This document shows positions 6,178-14,084 of a stretch of 38,425 nucleotides of DNA, piece by piece. The notes below the pieces were generated by a model. It worked only from the letters and a program-made list of their open reading frames with translations, was not told the DNA's origin and made no database searches. This DNA is from Lachnospiraceae bacterium (GTDB taxonomy: Bacteria; Bacillota; Clostridia; Lachnospirales; Lachnospiraceae). The position numbers and the translations under genes are program-made. Within the stretch, counting starts at the first letter, position 1; each line of letters begins with the position of its first letter. The stretch spans positions 1 through 38,425 of the forward strand of contig JAFVAL010000017.1 in the NCBI GenBank assembly GCA_017480565.1. Direction: 5' to 3'.

Positions 6178-7260
6178 TTATCCCATCCATCTCGCCAAAA
6201 GTGGAATCACCTGCGGCAAAATCGACACCACACTGATCACGCGAAATACATGCAAGATCATGATGTCTGCCGCATACCCCTGCGAGATGTTTAGGTCCTC
6301 CGAAAGCAGTGCAATTTCACTTGCCCCTGCGCAAGTCGTTGCAAGCATCGACTCTTTGACTTCCATCGGGCTGACTTTTCGCACCAGGAAGGAGGTCAGG
6401 AAGCAATTCGCGATAAATACAACGATGATGACAAGTGCCGGGAGAAGCAAAAAGCGAAGTTCCAGCACATCTTTCTGGCTTAAGAGTGTTCCAATATACG
6501 CACCGGAGAACAACTGCGCCGCTTTCTTAATCTCTTTGCGCATTCTGCCTTTCTGCGTGGTAAGACTTAAGGCCGCGACCGCGACCAGGGAAAACAGCAG
6601 GGTTCCCCCGGGGATCCCGATCATCTTTCCAATCCAGCCGCCAGCGAACGCTGCCGCGAGGGAGGTCAAATGTTCCACCATCGGCACTTCTTGGGTTCCT
6701 AGCTGTTTCTTTGAAGATTTTCTCTGCCCTTGCGTTCCCATCTCCTGCCCTGCTTTCGTGGCTGCTTTCGGATCCACAAAACGAATCAAGAACGGAATGA
6801 TTGCGATTCCGGTGATCAGTCTGACAAACTGCAGTACCGCAACCTTTCCGGCATCAGCACCGAGCTCTTCTGCGATCAGAGGCACATCGTTGATGCCTCC
6901 TGCGATGCCAGACGCAAGGGAAGTTGTCGGATCGAGCGGGCTGATGTGCATGATCAGAAAACCGACCACAATATCACACAGATACATGCTCACAATCACG
7001 AGCAACAATGGCAGTATCAGGTCTTTTAAGCGTTTTAGTTTCTCCCTGTTGATCGCTGCGCCTAAGAAGCCACCGGCGACGGATTGCGCGAAAAAGCGCG
7101 CTGCAAAAGGCATGTAAGCCTGGTCTGTCACCAGGTTTAGTGCGGCCGCACCGACGATTCCGCCAAGCATCATGCCGCCGGGAATCCGCAGTTTGGTAAA
7201 TAAATATCCTACGACAAATGCACACACAAGCGTAAGAATCAGCGATGTCCATTGATCCAT
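6178..7260 (-). CDS. AbrB-family membrane protein (PF05145 type, 'ammonia monooxygenase' misnomer)
   Basis: 360-residue integral membrane protein with about ten hydrophobic segments in two similar halves. Each half carries a signature seen in AbrB (PF05145) proteins: KLRIPGGMMLGGIVGAA with SGIAGGINDVPLIAEELG in the first, and IGIPGGTLLFSLVAVAA with CAGASEIALLSEDL in the second. The ATG at 7260 has GGGGGT about 9 nt upstream; the longer frame would start at a TTG inside a terminator. AbrB proteins are frequently found beside tripartite tricarboxylate transporters, as here, and a role in substrate or product movement is inferred. It is the last gene of the operon and follows an internal terminator. 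Confidence 0.82.
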   Translation of the reverse strand: MDQWTSLILTLVCAFVVGYLFTKLRIPGGMMLGGIVGAAALNLVTDQAYMPFAARFFAQSVAGGFLGAAINREKLKRLKDLILPLLLVIVSMYLCDIVVGFLIMHISPLDPTTSLASGIAGGINDVPLIAEELGADAGKVAVLQFVRLITGIAIIPFLIRFVDPKAATKAGQEMGTQGQRKSSKKQLGTQEVPMVEHLTSLAAAFAGGWIGKMIGIPGGTLLFSLVAVAALSLTTQKGRMRKEIKKAAQLFSGAYIGTLLSQKDVLELRFLLLPALVIIVVFIANCFLTSFLVRKVSPMEVKESMLATTCAGASEIALLSEDLNISQGYAADIMILHVFRVISVVSILPQVIPLLARWMG

Positions 7261-7293
7261 CGGTTCAACCCCCAGTTCTATTAAAATGCCCAA

Positions 7294-7332
7294 AAACAAG
7301 CAATCGCACCAGCGGCCTGCCGCTGGTGCGAT
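7294..7332 (-). terminator. Strong hairpin with T-rich tail between aldolase and AbrB genes
   Basis: The 14-bp perfect arms ATCGCACCAGCGGC and its complement (7303-7316 and 7319-7332) have only a 2-nt centre. On the minus strand the hairpin is followed by TGCTTGTTTTTG. It lies about 40 bp after the aldolase stop and 40 bp before the AbrB start, with no room for a separate promoter, so it probably attenuates rather than ends transcription. Confidence 0.75.
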
Positions 7333-7373
7333 GGGACAAAGAAGAGACGAAAAAAAGAGAATTTCAAAGGAAA

Positions 7374-8132
7374 TTAAAACTGATGAATCTTCTCTGAGAT
7401 TCCCTTAAGTCCCGTGCGCAGCACATCAATGTCATTTTGCATCATCATCATATCCAGACGATCCGAGAAACGTTCTAACATCTTCGGTCCGCCGTGGATG
7501 GCAAACTTCTTGCCATATTTGCGGCATGCGTCAGACGTCTTTGTGATCGCTTCGATCATCAGTGGATTCATGGTGTCACCGGGAATGCCAAGCGAGATGG
7601 ACAGGTCGTTCGGACCGATTAAGAGCACATCAATGCCCTCCACCTGTGCGATAGCCTCCACATTTTCGATGGCAGTCTTGGTCTCAATCTGCGCGATGGA
7701 AAGAACATTCGCATTGCCTTCCGCCATCGCTTCCGCATGCTTCTTGCCAGCCATATAGCCGGTAATCGCGCCGACCCCGGCAAAGCCACGGTCGCCAAGC
7801 GGCGGATACTTTGACCAGTGCACGATCTCTTCGGCCATCTCTTTGGTCTCGGTCATCGGCACCATCACACCGGTCGTCCCGGCATCCAAAAAGCGCGAGA
7901 CTTCCTTAGAGAGCATGGTTGCCCGGAAAAAGCATCCAAGATCAACCGCGCGGGCCATCTGTGCCAGATCATGTACGGTCTCGATCGTATAATTGCTGTA
8001 CTCGGTATCGAGCATCACGAAATCAAATCCGGCTTCTTTCGCCATCGGAATGATCGCAGGATTGCGGACCACACGAAGCATGGTTCCGTAAATCTTTTCG
8101 CCCGATAATAATTTCTCTTTTAAATTGGTCAT
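7374..8132 (-). CDS. HpcH/HpaI-family aldolase-like protein
   Basis: 252-residue member of the class II pyruvate aldolase family (HpcH/HpaI, GarL, RhmA), which retro-aldolises 2-keto-4-hydroxy acids to pyruvate plus an aldehyde. The ATG at 8132 has AGAGGTGAG upstream. By-eye alignment to E. coli HpcH keeps Asp42, Glu44, the Arg of FFRATM (R70 equivalent), metal ligands in IAQIETKTA and IGPNDLS, and the GDRGFAG loop. The catalytic His45 of HpcH is Tyr45 here (LDTEYSNY). That may mean altered substrate or chemistry. It lies 17 bp after the PdxA-like gene in a transporter operon, which argues for a role in degrading an imported hydroxy acid. Confidence 0.87.
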   Translation of the reverse strand: MTNLKEKLLSGEKIYGTMLRVVRNPAIIPMAKEAGFDFVMLDTEYSNYTIETVHDLAQMARAVDLGCFFRATMLSKEVSRFLDAGTTGVMVPMTETKEMAEEIVHWSKYPPLGDRGFAGVGAITGYMAGKKHAEAMAEGNANVLSIAQIETKTAIENVEAIAQVEGIDVLLIGPNDLSISLGIPGDTMNPLMIEAITKTSDACRKYGKKFAIHGGPKMLERFSDRLDMMMMQNDIDVLRTGLKGISEKIHQF

Positions 8133-8149
8133 TCGTCTCACCTCTTGCC

Positions 8150-9172
8150 TTATGCTTCTTTTGCTTTTCTGGCCACGCACATTCTAGCTGTCATGCGGAT
8201 GGCATTTTCAAATGATTTCTCAGACGCACGTCCCTGGCCTGCTCTTCCGTAAGCAGTGCCGTGACCGCAGGTCACCACCGGGTAAGGCTGACCACCGGAG
8301 ACCGTGATGCCGCCCTCAAATCCATGCAGCTTCGTCGCAATCTGTCCCTGGTCGTGATACATGGTCACAGCCACATCAAACTCACGCTTCTTGAACGCGC
8401 GGATGAAAAGAATGTCAGAAGAAATCGGTCCGATTGCATTGATGCCTCTCTCCTGCAAAATCTTGATCGCAGGCGAGATGATCTCGATTTCTTCCATGCC
8501 GCAAAGGCCATTTTCACCACAGTGCGGATTTAAGCCGGCCACGCCAAGACGAGGGTTCTCAATGCCCATATTGACAGCCGTCTCATAGCCTAACGTAGAA
8601 ATCTCGAGTACACGGTCGATGCATAAGTGATCGCTGATCTCCTTGACCGGAACGTGGCTTGTGCAGCGCACGGTCATCAGTCCATCTACCACATTGGTTT
8701 CACAGTATCTGGTCGCACCAAGCTCATGCGCAATCAGGGTATGCTCGCTCTCAAACTCGCAGCCACCTTCGATCATCGCGGCTTTGTGGTACGGTCCAAA
8801 ACAGAAGCCCTCGATCTTGCCTTCCTTGCAGAGTCTGCAGGCAAGCTTAAATGCTTCTACACCGGCAGCACCGCAGTACGGATCCGGAGCACCCATCTTG
8901 ATGCGGGCAGGATCCTGATCCTTGGTATCAAGCACCGGATATCCTTTGCTCCAGTCTGCATCCTCGACGTTCTCAATCCCGTAATACGTAGCCTCGCCGC
9001 CAAATGTCTTCAACCCTTCTGCCACGATTCTTAAGTCACCAATAAAGATCGGCCGGCAAACTTCGTCATAGACCTTTGCGACCATACACTTGGCAACAAT
9101 CTCCGGGCCAACGCCGGTTGAGTCTCCCAAAAGGACGCCAATAATCGGTTTGTAATCTGTATTTGTAGCCAT
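8150..9172 (-). CDS. PdxA-family 4-phospho-hydroxy-acid dehydrogenase (PdxA2-like)
   Basis: 340-residue NAD-dependent decarboxylating dehydrogenase of the PdxA family. The N-terminal motif is GDSTGVGPEI rather than the usual GDPAGIGPEI. Metal-site segments SEHTLIAHELG, LNPHCGENG and MYHDQGQIATKLHGF are all present, so the enzyme is likely active. No other vitamin B6 synthesis gene is nearby, and the neighbours are a transporter and an aldolase. A catabolic PdxA2-type role, such as oxidation of phosphorylated threonate-like acids, is therefore more likely than pyridoxal phosphate synthesis. However, no kinase of the DtnK/OtnK type is seen in the window. GGGAGGT about 9 nt upstream supports the start. 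Confidence 0.87.
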   Translation of the reverse strand: MATNTDYKPIIGVLLGDSTGVGPEIVAKCMVAKVYDEVCRPIFIGDLRIVAEGLKTFGGEATYYGIENVEDADWSKGYPVLDTKDQDPARIKMGAPDPYCGAAGVEAFKLACRLCKEGKIEGFCFGPYHKAAMIEGGCEFESEHTLIAHELGATRYCETNVVDGLMTVRCTSHVPVKEISDHLCIDRVLEISTLGYETAVNMGIENPRLGVAGLNPHCGENGLCGMEEIEIISPAIKILQERGINAIGPISSDILFIRAFKKREFDVAVTMYHDQGQIATKLHGFEGGITVSGGQPYPVVTCGHGTAYGRAGQGRASEKSFENAIRMTARMCVARKAKEA

Positions 9173-9197
9173 TGTAGGTTACCTCCCAAGCTGCACA

Positions 9198-9851
9198 TCA
9201 AATCTGCTGCAAATGATCGCGCAGATAAAACTGCAGAAATTGTTTTTCTTCGTTTAATTCTCTCTGCGGCAGGAACAAAAGAAGGGACCTGCCTTGATAA
9301 AAATAAATGTACTCACTGTCATCATAGACAGCCGTCAGCGTATCCCAGCCGACCGAAAGACCAATCACTCCGTAGCGGAACGCAATTCCAAATTCGTCCC
9401 ACTCTACCTTGCGCTCTCCCAGGTATCCGGTCGGATAAAAGCCCGCGGAAAGATTCTGACGAATCCCGTTCCGGATTAAGAAATCCGGCTGATACCAATA
9501 AAGAAGAGCAAACAGACTGACCACGATCTCCAGCACATAGAATACATTTAAAAATGTGCCGAACGTGACCGTCATCCCTACCTTTGCGGCAAGTCCATAG
9601 ATGCCTCCCGCAAGGCAGGTCAAAATGATGAGTAAGATGATCACCACAGCACCGCCAAGGGCATAGGCCAACGTATCATTGATGCGAAAACTCATCCGGA
9701 AGGTGGTGACATTCAGATAAATGAGTACGCCCACCGCCAAAAATCCGACGAGCTTGATCAAGCCGGCACTGCCAAGCGCATTTGCATTGGCTTTCTCCAG
9801 CGATTTTGCATCCAGATAATCCTGTTCGGTAAAATCAAATGTATACGTCAT
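9198..9851 (-). CDS. YcxB-like membrane protein of unknown function
   Basis: 217-residue protein with a cytoplasmic-type N-terminus (YTFDFTEQDYLDAKSL), three or four hydrophobic segments (about residues 30-48, 62-90, 93-118) and a C-terminal soluble domain. That domain has the pattern WDEFGIAF...SVGWDTLTAVYDDSEYIYFYQGRSLLLFLPQREL, which resembles the YcxB-like C-terminal domain. It sits in the same direction between the TctA gene (21 bp) and the PdxA-like gene (25 bp), so it is co-transcribed with them. This family is normally unconnected to transport and no function is known. Here it could be a membrane regulator or accessory of the transporter, or a passenger. GAGGG 8 nt upstream supports the start. 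Confidence 0.7.
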   Translation of the reverse strand: MTYTFDFTEQDYLDAKSLEKANANALGSAGLIKLVGFLAVGVLIYLNVTTFRMSFRINDTLAYALGGAVVIILLIILTCLAGGIYGLAAKVGMTVTFGTFLNVFYVLEIVVSLFALLYWYQPDFLIRNGIRQNLSAGFYPTGYLGERKVEWDEFGIAFRYGVIGLSVGWDTLTAVYDDSEYIYFYQGRSLLLFLPQRELNEEKQFLQFYLRDHLQQI

Positions 9852-9872
9852 CCTTTTGCCCTCAAGTTCAGA

Positions 9873-11369
9873 TTAAAAGATTGCTTTGCCCTTCCGGATG
9901 TTATTAACCAGTGCAAGTACGATCGCTCCCAGAGAGATCAGCAGAAGGATGCTGCTCAGTGCAGAGTTGGTAAATGCATGCCAGTAACTGCCCAGGGAAA
10001 TGATCAGGGCACGGCGCAGGTTTGCCTCCATGATCTCGCCGAGGACGAAACCAAGAACGACCGCCGCACTTGGCAGTTCAAATTTCCGGAAGAAGACGCC
10101 GATCAAGCCGCAGACTAATGCGACATACATGGAGAAGATTTCTCCGGAATATGCATACGTTCCGGTAAATACAAGCGCGATAACGATGGAAATCATCACC
10201 GGCTTCGGGATCAGAACGATACGCATCGCAGCCTTGATGCACAGATAGCCGACAAAGAACATAAAGAAGTTTGCGACAAACAGTGCGATAAAGATACCGT
10301 AAGGGATCTCCGGGCTGTTCTGGAAAAGAAGCGGACCGCAGTGCACATTGTGGATCGAGAACGCAGCCAGCATGATCGCCGTAGAGTTCGATCCGGGAAT
10401 ACCAAGCGCAAGAAGCGGAACCATTGCACCACCGGTCACGGCGTTGTTTGCACTCTCAGGAGCAGCAACACCACGGGGATTTCCTTCGCCGAAGCCACCT
10501 TCTTTTGCATAAATCTGCTTGACGCCGGTATAAGCAAGGAAGGATGCTGCGGTTGCACCTGCACCGGGCATAACACCGATGACGGTACCAAGAAAGGAGG
10601 TTCCGAACAGCTGTGGAATCAGACGACGAATCTCCGGCCATTTCGGGAAGCTCATATCCGGCTTTTCATCGATAAGCTTGATGTCTCCGCCGGTGCGGAT
10701 GATCTGCGCCTGATCAAACATTTCTGTGATCGCATAAAGACCCATCATCAGCGCAACCATCGAGATACCGTTGTTTAAGTCACGGATGCCCATCGTGTAA
10801 CGCTTTGCGCCGGTGAAGGAGTCAAATCCGATCGTGGACATCAGGATACCGACAAAGCCGGCCAGAATGCCCTTGAATACATTTCTCTCACCGAGGGAGC
10901 AGACCATGGACAGACCAAGGAATGCCAGTGCGAAGTACTCGGCTGGTCCGAATGCCAGTGCAACCTTTGCCAGCGGAACCGCCGTAAACAGAAGCACCAA
11001 TGCACCGAAGAGGCCACCGAATACTGAGGCGATCAGTGACGTGTACAAGCCTAGTCCAGGCTTTCCTTTCTTCATGAGAGGATAGCCATCGATGACGGTA
11101 CAGGCAGCTGCGTTGGTACCAGGTGTACCGATCAAAACTGCAGGGATCGAACCACCATACTCACCGCCGCAGTAAACGCCGGCCAGCATCATGACGGCTA
11201 CGGTATGGTTCATCGAGTAAGTAAACGGAAGTAACAGGGCCATCGCGATCGTCGCGTTGATACCCGGGATCATGCCGCCGATCGTTCCCCACGCCACGCC
11301 GAAAGCGATGAGCAGTAAGGATTGAGGCGTAAATACGGTCTTAAGACCCAATAAAATACTCTCTAACAT
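9873..11369 (-). CDS. tctA: Tripartite tricarboxylate transporter large permease
   Basis: 498-residue membrane protein of the TctA family, the large channel subunit of a binding-protein-dependent secondary transporter for citrate-like or other carboxylic acids. About eleven to twelve hydrophobic segments are visible. Family hallmarks include GTIGGMIPGINATIAMALLLPFTY near the N-terminus, YGGSIPAVLIGTPGTNAAACTVIDGYP (about residues 70-97), GVMPGAGATAASFLAY and ESANNAVTGGAMVPLLALGIPGSNSTAIML. AAAGGAG 8 nt upstream supports the ATG. It follows the TctB gene by 12 bp. The substrate is not deducible from sequence alone; the neighbouring aldolase and dehydrogenases suggest a hydroxy or keto acid. 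Confidence 0.95.
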   Translation of the reverse strand: MLESILLGLKTVFTPQSLLLIAFGVAWGTIGGMIPGINATIAMALLLPFTYSMNHTVAVMMLAGVYCGGEYGGSIPAVLIGTPGTNAAACTVIDGYPLMKKGKPGLGLYTSLIASVFGGLFGALVLLFTAVPLAKVALAFGPAEYFALAFLGLSMVCSLGERNVFKGILAGFVGILMSTIGFDSFTGAKRYTMGIRDLNNGISMVALMMGLYAITEMFDQAQIIRTGGDIKLIDEKPDMSFPKWPEIRRLIPQLFGTSFLGTVIGVMPGAGATAASFLAYTGVKQIYAKEGGFGEGNPRGVAAPESANNAVTGGAMVPLLALGIPGSNSTAIMLAAFSIHNVHCGPLLFQNSPEIPYGIFIALFVANFFMFFVGYLCIKAAMRIVLIPKPVMISIVIALVFTGTYAYSGEIFSMYVALVCGLIGVFFRKFELPSAAVVLGFVLGEIMEANLRRALIISLGSYWHAFTNSALSSILLLISLGAIVLALVNNIRKGKAIF

Positions 11370-11381
11370 CTTCTGACTCCT

Positions 11382-11867
11382 TTACAAGCGAGGCATAAAC
11401 GACTGAATGAACTTTCTCATGAAGCCCAGAGGAAGATTCACTCGAAGCAGCGAATAGAACAGTAAGAACAACACTATGGTTGCAATCACGCTCAGCAAAA
11501 TAATCTGTTTGACATTGCGGTTGCCGCAAATGAGCAGGATCGCTGCAATCAAGAGCGGAGTCGCAAGCAGATAGCCGATCACCTGCAGAAGCAGAATGTA
11601 AGCAATACAGGTTACGGTCAACAAACCAACCACACGCAGCTCCGCCACAGACATCAGCGGTTTCTCCGGTTTGGTTTTCACAAAAAATCCACCGATCGCC
11701 AGAATCAGTCCAAGAACCATGATTCCGACACTTAAGATCTTCGGAATTGCCCCCGGACCGGCCGGATCGGACGCGAAATACATCGGCCATGTGGTTGCAC
11801 TGTAGAAGCAGATGCCTCCCAGCACGATAAATCCGATGCCAAGATATCGGTCTGTACGATCAAACAC
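11382..11867 (-). CDS. tctB: Tripartite tricarboxylate transporter small permease
   Basis: 161-residue small membrane subunit of the TctABC transporter with four hydrophobic segments (near residues 5-25, 35-55, 75-105 and 120-150 by eye). The family-like motif SDPAGPGAIPKILSVGIMVLG is present. The start is a GTG at 11867, with AAGGAG (11875-11880) 7 nt upstream. An ATG 30 nt further out lies inside a strong hairpin and has no ribosome binding site, so I reject it. It lies between the binding protein (about 93 bp away, with a hairpin between) and the large permease (12 bp). Confidence 0.88.
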   Translation of the reverse strand: MFDRTDRYLGIGFIVLGGICFYSATTWPMYFASDPAGPGAIPKILSVGIMVLGLILAIGGFFVKTKPEKPLMSVAELRVVGLLTVTCIAYILLLQVIGYLLATPLLIAAILLICGNRNVKQIILLSVIATIVLFLLFYSLLRVNLPLGFMRKFIQSFMPRL

Positions 11868-11890
11868 GGTTTTTCTCCTTTTTTGGTGAT

Positions 11891-11919
11891 GTCCCACGAC
11901 AGATCATCTGCCGTGGGAC
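11891..11919 (-). promoter_or_regulatory. Stable hairpin between tctC and tctB
   Basis: GTCCCACGGCAGA and TCTGTCGTGGGAC form a 13-bp stem (one G.U) with a 3-nt loop on the minus-strand transcript. It lies 41 bp beyond the binding-protein stop and ends 11 nt before the TctB ribosome binding site. It has no T-tract after it, so it is more likely an RNA processing or 3'-end stabilising structure. Such a structure would leave more binding-protein mRNA than permease mRNA. Confidence 0.7.
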
Positions 11920-11960
11920 CATCAGTTCATACTATGCTATTTCCAGAGATGTATGAATAC

Positions 11961-12956
11961 TTAGTTGTTGACTTCGTCAAGGGAAGCCTGAAGCATTGCG
12001 GTCTGATCAGCCATCAGCTTCATTGCATCGTCGCCGTCATGCCACTCGACAAGCAGACCATTTGCCTCAACGTACTCAAGGAAGGACTCTTCTTCTAACA
12101 TTGCCTTAAGCTGCGTGCGGATTGCATCGACAACATCCTGAGGCATATCCTTCGGTCCAAGGATACCACGGATCTTGGTAACATCGATATCGCTGTGGCC
12201 AAGGTCTGCCATGGTAGGAGTATCTTCGTAACCTGCAACGGTTAACGGGTTGAAGGAAGCAAGGATCTTGACATCGCCGGACTCAGCAGCCTCGGAAAGC
12301 TCTGCGAACTCACCGATTGCAGCATCAAGGTGTCCGCCCATCAGGGAAGCTGCTGCATCGCCGCCGCCCTCGAAAGGAACTAAGTTGATGTCGATACCAA
12401 AGGACTTCTCAACCTGCATACCTGCAACGAAACCAAGCTCGCCTGCGACACCGCCTGCCCAGCTCTGGGTGCCAGGAGCGTTCTTTGCAGCCTCAACCAG
12501 CTCTTCAAAGGTGTTGTAAGGGCTCGTTCCGGGAACTGCGATAACCATCGGGTCAACCAGCAGGATTGCGATCGGTGTGAAGGACTCATAGTTGACATCC
12601 ATCTCGTTCATCAGAGGGGAAGTAAGGATCGTGGAGGAAACGCCAAGTAAGGTGTATCCATCCGGATCTGCAGCTGCGGTGTACTCCCATGCAACAGCAC
12701 CGGAACCACCAGGCATGTTGTTGACAACCCAACCCTTGTGGTTGATCTTGCCAGCATCTGCAAGGTTGGTCAGAGCCTTATCAAATGCACGGATCATGAT
12801 GTCGCCGCCGGAACCAACGGAAGAATGGTAAACTACTTCGACTTCTTTCTCAGGATAGTTCGATGCTGCATCTTTGCCGTCATCCTTGCTGCCGCATGCG
12901 GTCAGGGAACAGACCATAACGAGGACTAACAGTAATGCAAGTAATCTCTTTTTCAT
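11961..12956 (-). CDS. tctC: Tripartite tricarboxylate transporter substrate-binding lipoprotein
   Basis: 331-residue extracytoplasmic solute-binding protein of the TctC/Bug family. The signal peptide and lipobox LTAC put the lipidated Cys at residue 21. Family motifs follow: HSSVGSGGDIMIRAFD near the mature N-terminus, VVNNMPGGSGAVAWEYTAAADPDGYTLL, and FEGGGDAAASLMGGHLDAAIGE. These form the carboxylate-binding beta-zipper loops in Bug proteins. AAAGGAG about 8 nt before the ATG supports the start. It lies 57 bp downstream of the dehydrogenase-like gene and upstream of tctB and tctA, giving the standard C-B-A order. The bound acid is unknown. Confidence 0.94.
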   Translation of the reverse strand: MKKRLLALLLVLVMVCSLTACGSKDDGKDAASNYPEKEVEVVYHSSVGSGGDIMIRAFDKALTNLADAGKINHKGWVVNNMPGGSGAVAWEYTAAADPDGYTLLGVSSTILTSPLMNEMDVNYESFTPIAILLVDPMVIAVPGTSPYNTFEELVEAAKNAPGTQSWAGGVAGELGFVAGMQVEKSFGIDINLVPFEGGGDAAASLMGGHLDAAIGEFAELSEAAESGDVKILASFNPLTVAGYEDTPTMADLGHSDIDVTKIRGILGPKDMPQDVVDAIRTQLKAMLEEESFLEYVEANGLLVEWHDGDDAMKLMADQTAMLQASLDEVNN

Positions 12957-13013
12957 TGTTTCTCTCCTTTTTCTTTTTGCTTTTGTTTTATTACTCGTTC
13001 CATTGAGTACAAC

Positions 13014-14084
13014 TTAGAACTGACTGCAGATGTATGCGCCCATCTCTTTGGTGCCTGCAGTCCCTCCCAGATCGGGAGTTAACACCTTTCCTTCGGTAAT
13101 CACACGGTACATGACATCCTCGATGTCCTTTGCGGCCTGAATCGCAGCCGCATCGTGCTTTTGATTGCCGAGCCAGGAAAGCATCATTTGCGCCGACATG
13201 ATCATCGCGTAAGGATTGGCGATGTTCTTACCGGCAATGTCCGGAGCAGAACCGTGCGTGGCCTGCGCCATAACGTATTTCGGTCCCACGGAAAGTCCCG
13301 GTGCAAGGCCGAGGCCGCCGATCAGACCGGCTGCTTCGTCCGACAAGATATCGCCAAACATGTTCGTTGCAACGACCACGTCGTATCTGGTCGGATCCAT
13401 CAACATCTTCATGGCAAATGTATCCACCACACAGGTTTCAAACTCAATGTCAGGATAGTCTGCCGCAACTTCTCTGCACGCATCTAAGAATAAGGTGCAG
13501 CCAAGCTTGAAGACAGTGTTTTTGTGGATTGCCGTAACCTTCTTAAGACCATTTCTCTGTCTTGCAAGTTCAAAGGAAGTTCTCGCGGCCATCTGTGAAT
13601 TTCTTCTGGTGATGACTCGAAGCGATAGCGCCATGTCAGGGGTCGGCATGCAGTCGCTCGTTCCTTTGAACATGTTGCGGTCCGGCTGGAAGCCTTCATT
13701 GTTCTCTCTGACGATGATCAGATCCGTCTTATCGTTGATACATTTGATGCCAGGATAAGCCTTGGCAGGACGGATGTTGCTGACCAGGTCAAAGTCTCTG
13801 CGAAGAATCGGATGCGGATTGATACAGTTCGGATCCTTCGGATACGCCATGTGTCCGATCGGGCCTAAAATCCAGCCATCCAGATCAAAGAGGGTGTTAT
13901 ACGTACTCTCCGGCAGAGAGTGTCCATTTTCCAAAAAGGACTTGTAGCCGATCGGAAGCGGTACCCAGTCGATATTGATCTCGGGGTACTTCGCGACCGC
14001 AGCCTTTAAGACGTCCACGGCAACCGGTACGATCTCAAGACCGATATCATCGCCGAGGAGGATTCCCAGACGATACTCAGCCAT
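13014..14084 (-). CDS. Isocitrate/isopropylmalate dehydrogenase-like protein
   Basis: 356-residue member of the beta-decarboxylating dehydrogenase family (isopropylmalate, isocitrate, homoisocitrate and tartrate dehydrogenases). Retained features are LRRDFDLVSNIRPAKAYPG with its substrate-binding arginines, the catalytic-type Lys188 (HKNT), Asp221, Asp245 and Asp249 (NMFGDILSDEAAGLIGG) and the dinucleotide loop HGSAPDIAGKNIANP. The entry loop is GDDIGLE rather than GDGIGPE. At the usual ENTEGEY position the protein reads ENNEGFQPD, so the catalytic Tyr appears replaced by Gln. It therefore may use a different substrate or mechanism. It overlaps the upstream gene by 8 bp and precedes tctC. Confidence 0.86.
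   Translation of the reverse strand: MAEYRLGILLGDDIGLEIVPVAVDVLKAAVAKYPEINIDWVPLPIGYKSFLENGHSLPESTYNTLFDLDGWILGPIGHMAYPKDPNCINPHPILRRDFDLVSNIRPAKAYPGIKCINDKTDLIIVRENNEGFQPDRNMFKGTSDCMPTPDMALSLRVITRRNSQMAARTSFELARQRNGLKKVTAIHKNTVFKLGCTLFLDACREVAADYPDIEFETCVVDTFAMKMLMDPTRYDVVVATNMFGDILSDEAAGLIGGLGLAPGLSVGPKYVMAQATHGSAPDIAGKNIANPYAMIMSAQMMLSWLGNQKHDAAAIQAAKDIEDVMYRVITEGKVLTPDLGGTAGTKEMGAYICSQF

Noticed and set aside
7261-7299. Longer start for the AbrB-type gene
   Set aside because: It would begin at a TTG just after the hairpin of an intrinsic terminator, without a ribosome binding site.
8133-8180. Longer start for the HpcH-like gene
   Set aside because: The extra residues are basic and unlike the family, the codon is TTG and a good AGAGGTGAG site fits the ATG at 8132.
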